This document shows, one piece after another, positions 25,675 to 34,805 of a DNA stretch of 64,000 nt (position 1 is the stretch's first letter; each line of letters begins with the position of its first letter). Origin of the DNA: Candidatus Zixiibacteriota bacterium (GTDB taxonomy: Bacteria > Zixibacteria > MSB-5A5 > GN15 > FEB-12); assembly GCA_034439475.1 (NCBI GenBank), contig JAWXAN010000007.1, forward strand, positions 1-64,000, written 5' to 3'. Both the position numbers and the translations under genes were made by a program. The notes below the pieces were generated by a model. That model saw only the letters and a list, made by a program, of their open reading frames with translations. It was not told where the DNA came from and searched no databases.

Positions 25675-26418
25675 TTAGTCATGCAGGTGAGCGGATTCAG
25701 CTTCAAAACTAATTAGCGTCATCATCGCTACTGCCGTGAGCAGCAGCAGCAGATTAATCAGGCGGTTTTTACGCGAATGAAAAGCCTCTGGCAGGAGTTC
25801 TCCGGTGGCAATATAGAGAAAAGTGCCAGTTGCTATTCCGGTAAGGGGGTGGATAAACACCGCATATTGCTCCCCCAACAACGGAGCTATCACCAACGCG
25901 CCAATTGGTGTCATCGCCGCAAACAGCAAAACAAACAGAAATATTTTTGAACGAGGAATTGCCGCAAGGTTCAAAAGCGACCCCAGCGCAAAAGCCTCGG
26001 ACACTTTATGGGTAATTATGGAGATGAAAACTACTTCACCAAGCGCCTTATCCGCTGACCCCACCGCAAGGGCAAAACCATCGAACAAGGCATGCACGGA
26101 CAATCCAATAAGTGCTGAGATCGACAACACGAAATGGTTATGTTCATACCCTCCATCGCCTCGGCTAAACAGGAACTTCTCAATAAAAAATATCAACAGA
26201 AATCCAAAAAGAACAGCGATCCCGGTCTCTTTGGGCAAATCGTGGGACATAACTTCAGGAAGCAGGTGGACAAAAACGGCTCCGAGAAACACTCCGGCTC
26301 CAATAGCCAAAAACATGTGGAGTGCTTCATCAGACCATCGCCGTACGAAGGGAATCATCCCTCCGACGATAGTGACGAGAAAAAGCAATCCGGTCTGTTG
26401 CAAAAGCTCACTATTCAT
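25675..26418 (-). CDS. ZIP-family metal transporter
   Basis: The 247-residue protein has eight predicted helices. The metal-binding helix motifs are present: SVHALFDGFALAVG (helix 4) and ITHKVSEAFALGSLL (helix 5), with the expected HxxxD/HxxxE type residues. The variable loop between helices 3 and 4 is short. It probably imports zinc or another divalent metal across the inner membrane. It stands alone, 83 bases upstream of the rhodanese gene on the same strand. Confidence 0.93.
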   Translation of the reverse strand: MNSELLQQTGLLFLVTIVGGMIPFVRRWSDEALHMFLAIGAGVFLGAVFVHLLPEVMSHDLPKETGIAVLFGFLLIFFIEKFLFSRGDGGYEHNHFVLSISALIGLSVHALFDGFALAVGSADKALGEVVFISIITHKVSEAFALGSLLNLAAIPRSKIFLFVLLFAAMTPIGALVIAPLLGEQYAVFIHPLTGIATGTFLYIATGELLPEAFHSRKNRLINLLLLLTAVAMMTLISFEAESAHLHD

Positions 26419-26472
26419 AGGAACCGAAAAGAAGAGGCTTGGGCTGTATCAGTCAAGCAAAATTGACGCCCC

Positions 26473-26520
26473 AAAATAAAAAAGCGGAACTTACGGTGTA
26501 TCTGTAAGTTCCGCCGTTTT
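26473..26520 (-). terminator. Bidirectional rho-independent terminator
   Basis: GCGGAACTTAC (26484-26494) and GTAAGTTCCGC (26504-26514) form a perfect 11-bp stem with a 9-nt loop. The minus strand continues into TTTTTTATTTT, ending the transcript of the 57-aa gene. The plus strand also has four T. Confidence 0.88.
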
Positions 26521-26580
26521 GTCCTTATGCGGCTGCGCCATCAGCCTGTAGTCTGGGAAAGCAGGCTCGTCAGTCGCTGC

Positions 26581-26754
26581 TCAGGCCGGTGCCCCGTCTC
26601 GGGTACGTGGATTGACTACCACATACTGGCCGGAAAGTATCTTTCCTACAACCGAAACGAATTTGTTCGGAGCCAAGACCTGCAGGCCATAGAGGTTCCA
26701 GCAGTCTTTGTTTTTCCCCGGGACGTGTCTCTCGATCTCTTTTCTCCTTGGCAT
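26581..26754 (-). CDS. Small hypothetical protein (57 aa)
   Basis: The product MPRRKEIERHVPG... is basic and soluble, with an ordered-looking middle (WNLYGLQVLAPNKFVSVVG) and a C-terminal VVVNPRTRDGAPA. No family is recognised. I selected the ATG at 26754 because GGGAG lies six bases upstream; the frame extends up to a GTG at 26859 without a good context. A strong terminator follows the stop, which supports a real transcript. Its neighbours are a ZIP transporter and a coiled-coil/HTH pair, neither of which suggests a function. Confidence 0.6.
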   Translation of the reverse strand: MPRRKEIERHVPGKNKDCWNLYGLQVLAPNKFVSVVGKILSGQYVVVNPRTRDGAPA

Positions 26755-26985
26755 AATCATCTCCCTATTTCTGGTGTGAACGTAGTGTGCGTTAGTTACC
26801 AAAAATGTACTCGCTGAATAGCAGATATAGGGGACCTGAATTCGTAGAGAAATTACCACCTCCTCGGATTAGCTGACCATTACCATGTGCGATACACACA
26901 TCGAGACTATTTCAAAAAAACCGTCTCGGATCATGCGACTCACACACAACTATTGCTTCATACTATATAGGAATTTGACATACAG

Positions 26986-27300
26986 TCAGGAGATCAGGAG
27001 CTTACCTAACTTATTGATAGCCCTATGCTTATAGATATTCACGACTTGTTGCTTGATCCCAAGTTCGTCCGCTATCTGCCGCTCTTTTTTGCCATTGAGA
27101 AAGGCTTTTATCACCTGTTTTTGACGTGCCGAGAGCGAGTGATTGATATGCCACTGCAGTCGGCTGTGAAATGAGTCGAGCCTCGCCTTCCCGGGACTTT
27201 CTTCTCCGGCTTTATAATACGCCGAGTTTTCATTCGAAAACGACTCAAGAAAGAGCCGATCGACTAAGACCTCTGCAAATTCAAATTCCTTGCGAGCCAT
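26986..27300 (-). CDS. Small HTH protein resembling sigma factor region 4
   Basis: The 104-residue protein has about 50 N-terminal residues with no known domain, then SLSARQKQVIKAFLNGKKER and QIADELGIKQQVVNIYKHRA, a helix-turn-helix of the sigma-70 region 4/LuxR type. There is no region 2, so it is not a complete sigma factor. It lies 14 bases downstream of a membrane-anchored coiled-coil protein and has no clear ribosome site of its own, suggesting coupled translation. A DNA-binding regulator controlled by its membrane partner is one possibility. Confidence 0.75.
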   Translation of the reverse strand: MARKEFEFAEVLVDRLFLESFSNENSAYYKAGEESPGKARLDSFHSRLQWHINHSLSARQKQVIKAFLNGKKERQIADELGIKQQVVNIYKHRAINKLGKLLIS

Positions 27301-27314
27301 GGCATGTCAATATA

Positions 27315-27863
27315 TTAATAACTGAGCTTATGTTGATCCCGAATCTTGTCGAGTTCCGAAAGGGTAATTGCGAACTTCTGCGCGGTTTCATCCCGTATCT
27401 CACTTACTGCTACCTTGTTTTCATAGACAGAAAGATCTTTGGGGAGCGACTCAAAGCGCTGCTTGTAAAAGCCAAGAATCTGCGCATGCTTGTTTTCTGA
27501 GGCCGTTGGTTCAGGTTTCCTTGCAGCCTGCTTGCTAGCCGATTTTTTATACTGGACCGCCAGCCGGGCCAGCGAATCGATCGTCTGATCTTTCGACATA
27601 ATGACCTCGCCCAGCGAATCGATGCCCCGGGAAAATACCTTCGACACCTCGCTCAATGAATCAGACAAGGTTCGCTTTGTGAACTCAAGCGAGTCATTCG
27701 CCGCTTCCATTGATTGCTCAAGAGCCGATGTTTTTTCTATCCCTTTGACAAATCCCTGCCGGTAGGCATTTTTGTTATCATCGGCATGCCTGACTGATTG
27801 AAAGTAATTGACGCCGAAAATAATTATAAGTAGTGCCAGCGCTATTAAAGCTTTTTTCACCAC
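27315..27863 (-). CDS. Membrane-anchored coiled-coil protein
   Basis: The 182-residue protein starts at GTG after a strong GGAGGAG site. One N-terminal hydrophobic helix (ALIALALLIIIFGVNYF) is followed by heptad-like Ser/Leu/Asp-rich sequence (about 45-105), a basic Ala-rich linker (KKSASKQAARK) and a second helical region. It is probably anchored in the inner membrane with the coiled coil in the periplasm. No family is recognised. It forms a two-gene operon with the sigma-region-4-like HTH protein. Confidence 0.7.
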   Translation of the reverse strand: MVKKALIALALLIIIFGVNYFQSVRHADDNKNAYRQGFVKGIEKTSALEQSMEAANDSLEFTKRTLSDSLSEVSKVFSRGIDSLGEVIMSKDQTIDSLARLAVQYKKSASKQAARKPEPTASENKHAQILGFYKQRFESLPKDLSVYENKVAVSEIRDETAQKFAITLSELDKIRDQHKLSY

Positions 27864-27969
27864 ACTCTCCTCCGTTTTGGGAAAAAGTGTACAGGTGGAA
27901 GATTATTCAGTCAAGTTTGAACATCAAGAGAAATCTATATACATCATGACCCGTCATTGTCATCCCCTT

Positions 27970-28200
27970 CACAATGTCATTCCAGCGGACGCTGGAATCC
28001 AGGGTAAATAAGCGTGCAGGCCATCTTTGGCCTGCACCACATTACCGGACACCGCGTCCCACACGAATATATCGTGGCTGGTATACGTACTTGTGCACCA
28101 GCTTACCTTTAATGAGTCGTTGTGAGGAGCGGCTTCCGAGACGCGACGCGGCAATCGCAGTTCCATTCCGTGGCTGGTATACATCCTCGTGCACCAGACA
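27970..28200. repeat. Composite intergenic repeat (modules D-B-C-A-C)
   Basis: The 385-base gap 27864-28248 has no gene. It contains, in order: D, GTCATTCCAGCGGACGC... ending CCAGG (27977-28002); B, hairpin GTGCAGGCC...GGCCTGCAC (28014-28037); C, near-palindrome CTGGTATACG...GTGCACCAG (28078-28101); A, the GTCGTTGTGAGGAGC...GCGGCAATC element (28111-28160); and a second C (28174-28197). The same modules in the same order recur near 34512-34793. Confidence 0.8.
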
Positions 28201-28248
28201 CTTTTGAACTGAACAAACTTTACAACCTATACGACCAGCATCCACCCG

Positions 28249-29259
28249 CTACAAATCCTCAGTCGCTTCTTCCTCAAGCTCTTTCAGCGAGAGATGCTCT
28301 TTTTTGAGATAGTAAAAACCCAACAGGGTAATCGGAATGTACTGCGCGGCATGGAGCACAAGCGCAAATGAAAGCGCCTGCTCAGCAGAAATTTTATAAA
28401 TGCTCAAAGTTAGCGTGACCGCGGCATGATACACCCCGATGAAGCCGGGCGATGACGGAATCAGAATTGAGAGCGAGACTGTCACAAGCAGGACAAACGA
28501 CGCCGAAAGCGGGAGATCGAAATTGAACGCTAAAAAAACAAAATAGTTGGATACTCCCATCACCAGCCAGATAAAAGCTGTCTGAACTCCCACCCCGGCC
28601 AATTTCTTAGGGCTTTTTATAAATTCAAAACCCCGAGAAAACTTAATGATTGTGCTCTCAACTCTTTCCTTCATTCCTGAAGGCAGGAATGGCAGATAGC
28701 GCACGATAAGCTTTCCGGACTTGGCCGGCTTCATTGCCAGCACGAGCATGAACAAAATACCCGCAAAGGCTACAGAGAGCGCCAGCACAAGTCCGAGATT
28801 GAACTTATTTCCAAGAATAGGATGGGCGATTGTAAACACGCCGCCAAAAATGATGAGCAAAGCGACCAGATCGAAGACCATTCGCTCGACAAATATTGTC
28901 GCAAGCGACGCCGATTTGGTTACCTCTTTATCCTGATTGGAAATCGAATAGGCACGGACGAATTCACCCAGCCTCAACGGAAGAACATTATTGGCCATAA
29001 AACCGATGCAGGTTGCCGAGAGCAGTTTTCTATAGGCGACAACTTTAATTGGAGACATCATAATCTGCCAACGGTACGCTCGCTGGTACATGGTGAACAC
29101 AATCAATGCGATGTTTGGGATGAGCCAGTAATAATTGGCTTCTTTAAGCGCCCGCCCAAGTTCTTTGAGATTTATATTATAAAATAAACCCCAGAGAAAA
29201 ATGATGGAAATAGCTCCGCCGACAATGAGATAGAACATTTTTTTATCGCGTTGATTCAT
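28249..29259 (-). CDS. Flippase-like integral membrane protein (LPG synthase TM/UPF0104 family)
   Basis: The 336-residue protein has about eight membrane helices and the family features NVLPLRLGEFVRAY and IPSSPGFIGVYHAA. The family comprises AglD/MprF-N-terminal-like proteins thought to move or sense lipid-linked substrates; this one lacks the catalytic domain of true lysyl-PG synthases. It overlaps the upstream GT4 gene by 17 bases and so belongs with glycan assembly. Its exact substrate cannot be inferred. Confidence 0.9.
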   Translation of the reverse strand: MNQRDKKMFYLIVGGAISIIFLWGLFYNINLKELGRALKEANYYWLIPNIALIVFTMYQRAYRWQIMMSPIKVVAYRKLLSATCIGFMANNVLPLRLGEFVRAYSISNQDKEVTKSASLATIFVERMVFDLVALLIIFGGVFTIAHPILGNKFNLGLVLALSVAFAGILFMLVLAMKPAKSGKLIVRYLPFLPSGMKERVESTIIKFSRGFEFIKSPKKLAGVGVQTAFIWLVMGVSNYFVFLAFNFDLPLSASFVLLVTVSLSILIPSSPGFIGVYHAAVTLTLSIYKISAEQALSFALVLHAAQYIPITLLGFYYLKKEHLSLKELEEEATEDL

Positions 29260-30379
29260 ACCGCTCGTTTTGCATCCCTGCTACCCGCATCAACAATGTT
29301 TCAAACTTTTTGGCCGCACTGTCCCAATTAAATGTCTCGGCCCATAAAAGTCCACCCTGTTCGAGCCTTTGCCGATACGCGCTATCTTGGAGAACTTTGA
29401 GCAACGTATCCGTCAACTGCTGGATGTTACCATACTCGTACAACAGTCCAGATTCATTATCTTTGACTGAGTCGCGCAGGCCCGGGGTATTGGCCGCAAC
29501 AGCCACAGTCCCCACAGAATTGACCTCGATATTGGTCAATCCCCAGCCCTCCTTGAGCGATGGCAATACTGCGGCATGGGCGCGGCGCATTCGCTCGACC
29601 TTATTTGCAAGAGTGACAAAGCCTGGAAAGTCAACTGATGCCTCCAATCCGAGGGAACGAGTCAGAGCTTTTAGTTCACCAAGATAGTCGCCGCTACCGA
29701 CAACCATGAGTCGCGCCTCAGGAAGTTGCTTCTTTACGCCGGCAAAGGCAGTAATAAGATGCTGAATCGATTTATATTTCTTTATGCGACCAAGGTACAA
29801 TAATGTCGGCTGCTCATATTTTTTCACTGCGGGATCATAAGAATAAATAGTCCGGTCAACACCGCAATGAATTACGGACACATCCTCGTTGGGTATACCT
29901 CTCGCAATTATATCCTCGGCTGTCGATTCGGAGATGACATTGATCTGCCGTCCCTTGTACACTTTCGCAAATGGCTTTTCTGCAAGGTAGACGTAGGTCG
30001 CAAGCACAGGATTTACCTCATGGTAAACAGTCGTAGCGAAAAGATGCGGAACAACCACAAGTGTCTTGATATCCAAATAGAGCGGAGTATAAAAAGGAAT
30101 CTTATTAATGTCTTCCACAAGGACGTCAAAATTGCCAGTCTTGACCAGTTTTCGCAGATGAATGGGCGCAATCAGATTGAAATGGTACCTGTTCCCCCTC
30201 CTGATAATCCTGATTCCTTCTATAGTTTCCTCCGGCAGACATCCCTTCCAACCTGAGCAGAAAAGTGTAACCGCGTGTCCATACTGTACAAGCCGTCGGA
30301 GCAATTCCTCAAGGTGGACTTCTGCCCCGCCGCCGAATGGATTTTTTAAATCATTCCAATTCAGCGCGAGAATATTCAC
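29243..30379 (-). CDS. Family GT4 glycosyltransferase
   Basis: The 378-residue GT-B fold enzyme starts MNILALNWNDLKNPFGGGAE, with the usual N-terminal glycine-rich acceptor loop. The C-terminal nucleotide-sugar half includes LLYLGRIKKYKSIQHLI and PSLKEGWGLTNIEVNSVG, matching the GT4 EX7E donor-site pattern. It is cytoplasmic or peripheral and transfers a sugar to a lipid or saccharide carrier. It overlaps a GT-C-like gene upstream (4 bases) and a flippase-like gene downstream. Confidence 0.93.
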   Translation of the reverse strand: MNILALNWNDLKNPFGGGAEVHLEELLRRLVQYGHAVTLFCSGWKGCLPEETIEGIRIIRRGNRYHFNLIAPIHLRKLVKTGNFDVLVEDINKIPFYTPLYLDIKTLVVVPHLFATTVYHEVNPVLATYVYLAEKPFAKVYKGRQINVISESTAEDIIARGIPNEDVSVIHCGVDRTIYSYDPAVKKYEQPTLLYLGRIKKYKSIQHLITAFAGVKKQLPEARLMVVGSGDYLGELKALTRSLGLEASVDFPGFVTLANKVERMRRAHAAVLPSLKEGWGLTNIEVNSVGTVAVAANTPGLRDSVKDNESGLLYEYGNIQQLTDTLLKVLQDSAYRQRLEQGGLLWAETFNWDSAAKKFETLLMRVAGMQNERYESTR

Positions 30380-33354
30380 TGGGAATCCCCTTGTGACTGA
30401 CGCAGTAGGGTTGAATCGGCTCTTAGAGCTTCAAGAGCGCCATTTATCTCGACATCTCTGGGATTAAACAACATCCAGGTCTCAAGCGTTTTCATAATGC
30501 CCGAATAGTCTGACGTGGCAACATATATACGAATTAACTCATCAAGAGCCGGGCGATACGATGATTCATCTTTGATCAACGCTTCAAGCTCCTCTTTTGC
30601 TTCACTAACCTTGCCGTTCTGGCGATACGCCGATGATATAATTATCGTCAAATTCCTCTTGTCCTCAATTTGTGTCGTCGCGCGAAGCCGCAATAAACCG
30701 TCAATATTCGCAGCTTCGGCGTACAGCGTTGCAAGGTAATCAACAGCATCACTCGCATACGGAATCTTTTCAACGGTGAACTCAACAAACTCGGTTGCGC
30801 CTTTTATATCGCCTGCCCGACGCAAGGAATCTGCGGTCATAAGCATCCCATTGGAGATATTGGAAGTAACCTTCATCGTGACATCATCTTTATAAACCGT
30901 CGGATCATTAAGTCCCCGGTATGCCATTTGTCCTGAATCTGAAAAGAGGAAAAGCGAACGATCAACATTCACCGTCATCTGACTGCCGCTTTGCTTCAGC
31001 CGGAATACCATACCGTTCACCTCAAGCAGTGAGTCGATCTCCTTGCCGTTGAACTTCCGTGACCCGCCGCCAACTGTGACTGAAAAGTTCACCGGCCGAT
31101 CATTGTCGCTTACCAGGATAGCGTCTATCACTTGGTCCTGAACCCGGAATATGCGACCGTCTGGGTATCTATAAGGCGTCAACTTGTCTATCTGTTCATC
31201 AGTCCATCCAAGGTCAACCCCCATATAATCGCGAATCTGTTTTATATACCAATCGGTATTGGCAAGCGAGAGATTGACATTTCTCACATCCTTTCTCACC
31301 CCGAAAACTTCCTGCAGGCACCACAGCGGAAAGGTATCATTGTCACCCGCGGTGAAAAGCACCGCATCCTTGTCGGCCGAGATGAGAATATTCCAGGCAT
31401 AATCGAATGCTATATAATTGTTCGACCTGTCACAGACATGGTAATTGGCCGCGACTGCGTAAACCGGAAGAAGGAAAACAACAGAAGCGGCGGCCGTTAT
31501 AAGTTTTCTTATTGAGGTATTGAAATTCACACACGCCCCCCGAATTGCGGATACCATTGCGGACAACCCAAGTCCTATAGCCAAACCGAAAAAGAGAAAT
31601 GTCGGTGTGAAAAAATAATCACGGTCGCGCACTTCGAGATAGTCATCCCCCGTTTGCGGATCGATCCGTGTGCCGTCCGCAAAGTTCATGTACAATATTA
31701 ACCCGACTGATGACAGTATCAATAGTAACGTCATGAGCAGACCATTCTCTGGTTTTCGTCGAACCGCCTGCCATATTCCAAAGCCGCCAATCAAGAATAA
31801 AGCAAGAAAGTGTACTCCGCCAAGTCCGTACTGTTTGCTAAAAAATGCCCAGAATCCCATCCGTTGATGAATACCGAACTGATTTGACCACTCTGCCCGA
31901 CGTTCGAACATACGGTCTATCATCGACTGTGACCCGTATTGTTTCCTCTCGATAAAATTGACCGTTGCGGCAAAGCTCTGCGATGGATTGTTCTGATTAA
32001 TGTAGGGATGTTCCGCCGAACGTATGGAAATGAACAGATGGACAGAAAAGCCAACCGCCCCCATGAGAATAAGAAGTATCCCTTCCTTCCACCCGGGTGT
32101 TTTCTTCCACACCCCTAAAACACCAAGCGTCAATGCGCCGAAGAACATGGCGTAGAGAAACGGAACAACCCCAATGACCACCGCCGAAACTGCGATAACG
32201 GCAATGAGTATCGGCACGTTTATATAGCGCAAAAACATCACCCCCAGAACTATGACCAAAAGAACCGCGCACAAAAGAAATGCCTCGTATCCGCGTATCG
32301 GAAGATACGTAACTATGGCGAGCGTAATAGACACAAGACTTACAATTGAGACCACAGTAATTGGGTGCGAATCCGCATTAGACTCAGTGCGGTTCGACCG
32401 GAGTCCAATCAGTTGTTTCACACTCAGCAACCCAAGTACAACCACCGCCCCTCCGCCAATCCAATTGAACCCTGATTGAAATTGAGGCAGTCTGCCTGAG
32501 ATGGAAAAGAGCAATGGCGCAAGAGAAACAGCGAAGAGCGCGGCGTATACCAAAAGTATGCGCGGCTGCTGGGCAAGCGAAAGCAGATACAATGAGACGA
32601 GTATAAACCCTGCCGCAACCGGAATCAAAGGGGATACCTCTCCCGGGCGTGACGAAAGAGCAAAGATCAAATAAAGACCAACCGCGATACTTCCGGCAAC
32701 CACAAACCAGGCCTTGGGCGGCGTCTCCTTGCTAAAAATAAAAAAAAGGGCGATAATAGGGAAGATCAGAAATGTCGTCATATGAACGCCCACTCCCAGC
32801 ACCGCAAGAAAAACTATCAAGGCCATCAGTTTTGTCGCATGCGAATTGTTTCGATTTTCCAAATAAATGAGCGTAAGCCACACGATAAGCATCATGATGA
32901 GCATCGCCATCCCATAGACCTCGGTCTCAACTGAATTGTTCCACTGGGTTAATCCAAATGCCATAAAGAATGCCCCCGAAGCCGCGCCAGTATAGAGCAA
33001 CACTCTCATCGCGAGGCTGCTGGTCTCCTCAAACAATGTCCGCCCGATGCGGACTGCTATCAGATAGCCGACCATCGCCGCAAAGGCGTTACAGAGCACA
33101 GAGAGAAAATTCACCCTGGCCGCAATATCGTCAAAGAGCGGAATAATAGAAAAAAGCCGGCCAATCAGAATATACAGCGGCGTTCCGGGAGGATGGGGTA
33201 TACCAAGAATATAGCTTGTGGCGATAAACTCACCGCAGTCCCAAAAGGAAACTGTGGGAGCCATTGTCAACAGATAAACAATAAAAACAGTCAAACAAAC
33301 AAAAGCGGCCACTGCCGCATTTATCGGATCAACAGAACGGTCGAACAATTTCAC
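30376..33354 (-). CDS. DUF2723 GT-C-type membrane glycosyltransferase
   Basis: The 992-residue protein begins with the DUF2723 signature: APTVSFWDCGEFIATSY then GIPHPPGTPLYILIGRL, whose acidic residue lies in the first periplasmic loop. About sixteen membrane helices fill the first 650 residues, with long extra hydrophobic stretches. A soluble periplasmic C-terminal domain ends in TPR-like helices (about 850-990). The family includes protein O-mannosyltransferase-like enzymes of Bacteroidetes and relatives. It is the promoter-proximal gene of the glycan operon, so lipid-linked sugar transfer to surface proteins is a reasonable role. Confidence 0.92.
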   Translation of the reverse strand: MKLFDRSVDPINAAVAAFVCLTVFIVYLLTMAPTVSFWDCGEFIATSYILGIPHPPGTPLYILIGRLFSIIPLFDDIAARVNFLSVLCNAFAAMVGYLIAVRIGRTLFEETSSLAMRVLLYTGAASGAFFMAFGLTQWNNSVETEVYGMAMLIMMLIVWLTLIYLENRNNSHATKLMALIVFLAVLGVGVHMTTFLIFPIIALFFIFSKETPPKAWFVVAGSIAVGLYLIFALSSRPGEVSPLIPVAAGFILVSLYLLSLAQQPRILLVYAALFAVSLAPLLFSISGRLPQFQSGFNWIGGGAVVVLGLLSVKQLIGLRSNRTESNADSHPITVVSIVSLVSITLAIVTYLPIRGYEAFLLCAVLLVIVLGVMFLRYINVPILIAVIAVSAVVIGVVPFLYAMFFGALTLGVLGVWKKTPGWKEGILLILMGAVGFSVHLFISIRSAEHPYINQNNPSQSFAATVNFIERKQYGSQSMIDRMFERRAEWSNQFGIHQRMGFWAFFSKQYGLGGVHFLALFLIGGFGIWQAVRRKPENGLLMTLLLILSSVGLILYMNFADGTRIDPQTGDDYLEVRDRDYFFTPTFLFFGLAIGLGLSAMVSAIRGACVNFNTSIRKLITAAASVVFLLPVYAVAANYHVCDRSNNYIAFDYAWNILISADKDAVLFTAGDNDTFPLWCLQEVFGVRKDVRNVNLSLANTDWYIKQIRDYMGVDLGWTDEQIDKLTPYRYPDGRIFRVQDQVIDAILVSDNDRPVNFSVTVGGGSRKFNGKEIDSLLEVNGMVFRLKQSGSQMTVNVDRSLFLFSDSGQMAYRGLNDPTVYKDDVTMKVTSNISNGMLMTADSLRRAGDIKGATEFVEFTVEKIPYASDAVDYLATLYAEAANIDGLLRLRATTQIEDKRNLTIIISSAYRQNGKVSEAKEELEALIKDESSYRPALDELIRIYVATSDYSGIMKTLETWMLFNPRDVEINGALEALRADSTLLRQSQGDSQ

Positions 33355-33495
33355 CAGTCACTAATCCTGTATATACTCGTAACTCTTCTCCGCATGTCAA
33401 CTACTATATGACTGCCGGAATTAAAGACCGCTAATATATGGATTTGTGGGCATCTGTAAAGAGAAGGAATATCGTCAACCGATTACCGGACAGTC

Positions 33496-33939
33496 CTACT
33501 CAGCGGCAGGCTTCTGCTGCAACTCAAAGTTTCGTGCGAATTTATCAAGAATACCATTGATAAACGAGGATGACTCTGCGGTGGAAAACTTCTTGGCGAG
33601 TTCAATTGCCTCATTAATTGCCACTTTCACTGGCGTGTCTGGCAAATCCCGAATTTCCACCATAGCCATCCTGAGAATATTCCGATCAATATTCGCGATA
33701 CGATTTATATCCCAGTTTGTCGCAAGAGCAGAAATATGTCCGTCGGCCCATTCTTTATGCTGTAACACCAAGCGAAATAACTGATGCGCAAATCCGAGCG
33801 TTTTTTCGCTCAGTGATTCATCGTCAACAACCGAACGGATAATATCCTCCGCAGCTATTCCGCTTACATCCTCGGCGTAAAGTCCTTTTAGTACCAGTTC
33901 GCGCGCCAAACGGCGTGGAGAATCATTCACCTTTTGCAT
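33496..33939 (-). CDS. nusB: Transcription antitermination factor NusB
   Basis: The 147-residue all-helical RNA-binding protein opens with [19 protein letters not shown] and contains the conserved end [16 protein letters not shown] and [19 protein letters not shown] then INGILDKFA. With NusE it binds boxA and promotes rRNA antitermination. It overlaps ribH by 17 bases, the common ribH-nusB arrangement. Length and motifs are normal. Confidence 0.97.
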   Translation of the reverse strand: MQKVNDSPRRLARELVLKGLYAEDVSGIAAEDIIRSVVDDESLSEKTLGFAHQLFRLVLQHKEWADGHISALATNWDINRIANIDRNILRMAMVEIRDLPDTPVKVAINEAIELAKKFSTAESSSFINGILDKFARNFELQQKPAAE

Positions 33940-34411
33940 CCAATTCTTTATAAACAGAAATCATTTCCATCGCAGCCATTGCGGCATCCCATCCTTTGTT
34001 GCCAGCTTTTGCCCCAGAGCGCTCAATCGCCTGTTCGAGCGTGTTGGTTGTAATGACTCCGTTAATAACGGGTATTGTGCCGCTCAACGCAACCTTTGCT
34101 ATTCCATTTGAAGCCGCACCGGCCACATAGTCAAAATGTGGTGTTGCCCCTCGTATAACAGCCCCAAGACAGATTAGCGCATCGTATTTCCTGCTCTGAG
34201 CCATTTTCTGCGCCATCGGCGGTATTTCAAATGCTCCCGGAACATAGACAACAGAAATTGCATTGTCATCCGCCCCATGCCTAACCAAACAATCATGTGA
34301 GCCTTCGAGCAGTTTATCGGTAATGAAATGATTAAAACTGCTGACCACGATTCCAAACCGATAACCCGATGCATTAAACGAGCCTTTAATGACTTTCACT
34401 TTCTCTTCCAA
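33923..34411 (-). CDS. ribH: 6,7-dimethyl-8-ribityllumazine synthase
   Basis: The enzyme condenses the RibBA product dihydroxybutanone phosphate with the pyrimidine from RibD to form lumazine, the RibE substrate. The 162 residues include [16 protein letters not shown], the substrate-site VPGAFEIP and [14 protein letters not shown] with the catalytic His. The start is uncertain: TTG at 34411 or GTG at 34399. A 19-base tandem duplication (GAAGAGAAAGTGAA twice) overlaps both and supplies weak purine-rich sites. It is separated from ribE-BA by a 394-base repeat region and may have its own promoter. Confidence 0.95.
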   Translation of the reverse strand: MEEKVKVIKGSFNASGYRFGIVVSSFNHFITDKLLEGSHDCLVRHGADDNAISVVYVPGAFEIPPMAQKMAQSRKYDALICLGAVIRGATPHFDYVAGAASNGIAKVALSGTIPVINGVITTNTLEQAIERSGAKAGNKGWDAAMAAMEMISVYKELDAKGE

Positions 34412-34499
34412 TCTTCACTTTCTCTTCTCTTAGTCTTGTAGCGATTCCGCCAACGGTTCGCCGCAGGCGAACGGTTCAGCGATTTCTTGGGCCACTGTC

Positions 34500-34800
34500 C
34501 CTCCCGCTAATGTCATACCGACGAAGGCCGGTAACCAGGGTTAATCATCGTGCAGGCCGTCTTTGGCCTGCACCACATTATCGGACACTCCCACCCGCAC
34601 GAAACCATTCGTGGCTGGTGTACGTCCTCGTGCACCAGCAAATTCTTCCGCCCCGTCATTGCGAGGAGTCCCGTTTCAGACGGGACGACGCGGCAATCTC
34701 ATGCCTGTCCGCTGTGGCGGATTCTCTTTCTGTCATTCCCGCGGAAGCGAGAAACCAGGCTTAATCATCGTGCAGGCCGTCTTCGGCCTGCACCACCTTA
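34500..34800. repeat. Composite intergenic repeat (modules D-B-C-A then D-B)
   Basis: The gap 34412-34805 holds no gene. Modules occur in this order: D (34512-34540, GTCATACCGACGAAGGCC...CCAGG), B hairpin (34550-34573), C palindrome (34615-34638), A element (34655-34703, ATTGCGAGGAG...GCGGCAATCTC), a short CCGCTGTGGCGG palindrome (34709-34721), a second D (34733-34760) and a second B hairpin (34770-34793). The spacer between D and B (TTAATCATC) is identical in both copies here. Confidence 0.82.
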
Positions 34801-34805
34801 CGCCA

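Noticed and set aside
26911-26937. Inverted repeat CGAGAC...GTCTCG as terminator of the HTH gene
   Set aside because: Only six base pairs with a 15-base loop and no T-run after it on the strand concerned.
27974-28307. Several short open frames in the intergenic region near 28 kb
   Set aside because: They read through palindromic repeats (modules B, C and A), and the similar translations near 34.5 kb come from the same DNA repeats, not from protein conservation.
34430-34490. Hairpin-like AACGGTTCGCC/GGCGAACGGTT before ribH as a riboswitch
   Set aside because: The arms are not fully complementary and it does not resemble an FMN aptamer; more likely another intergenic repeat.
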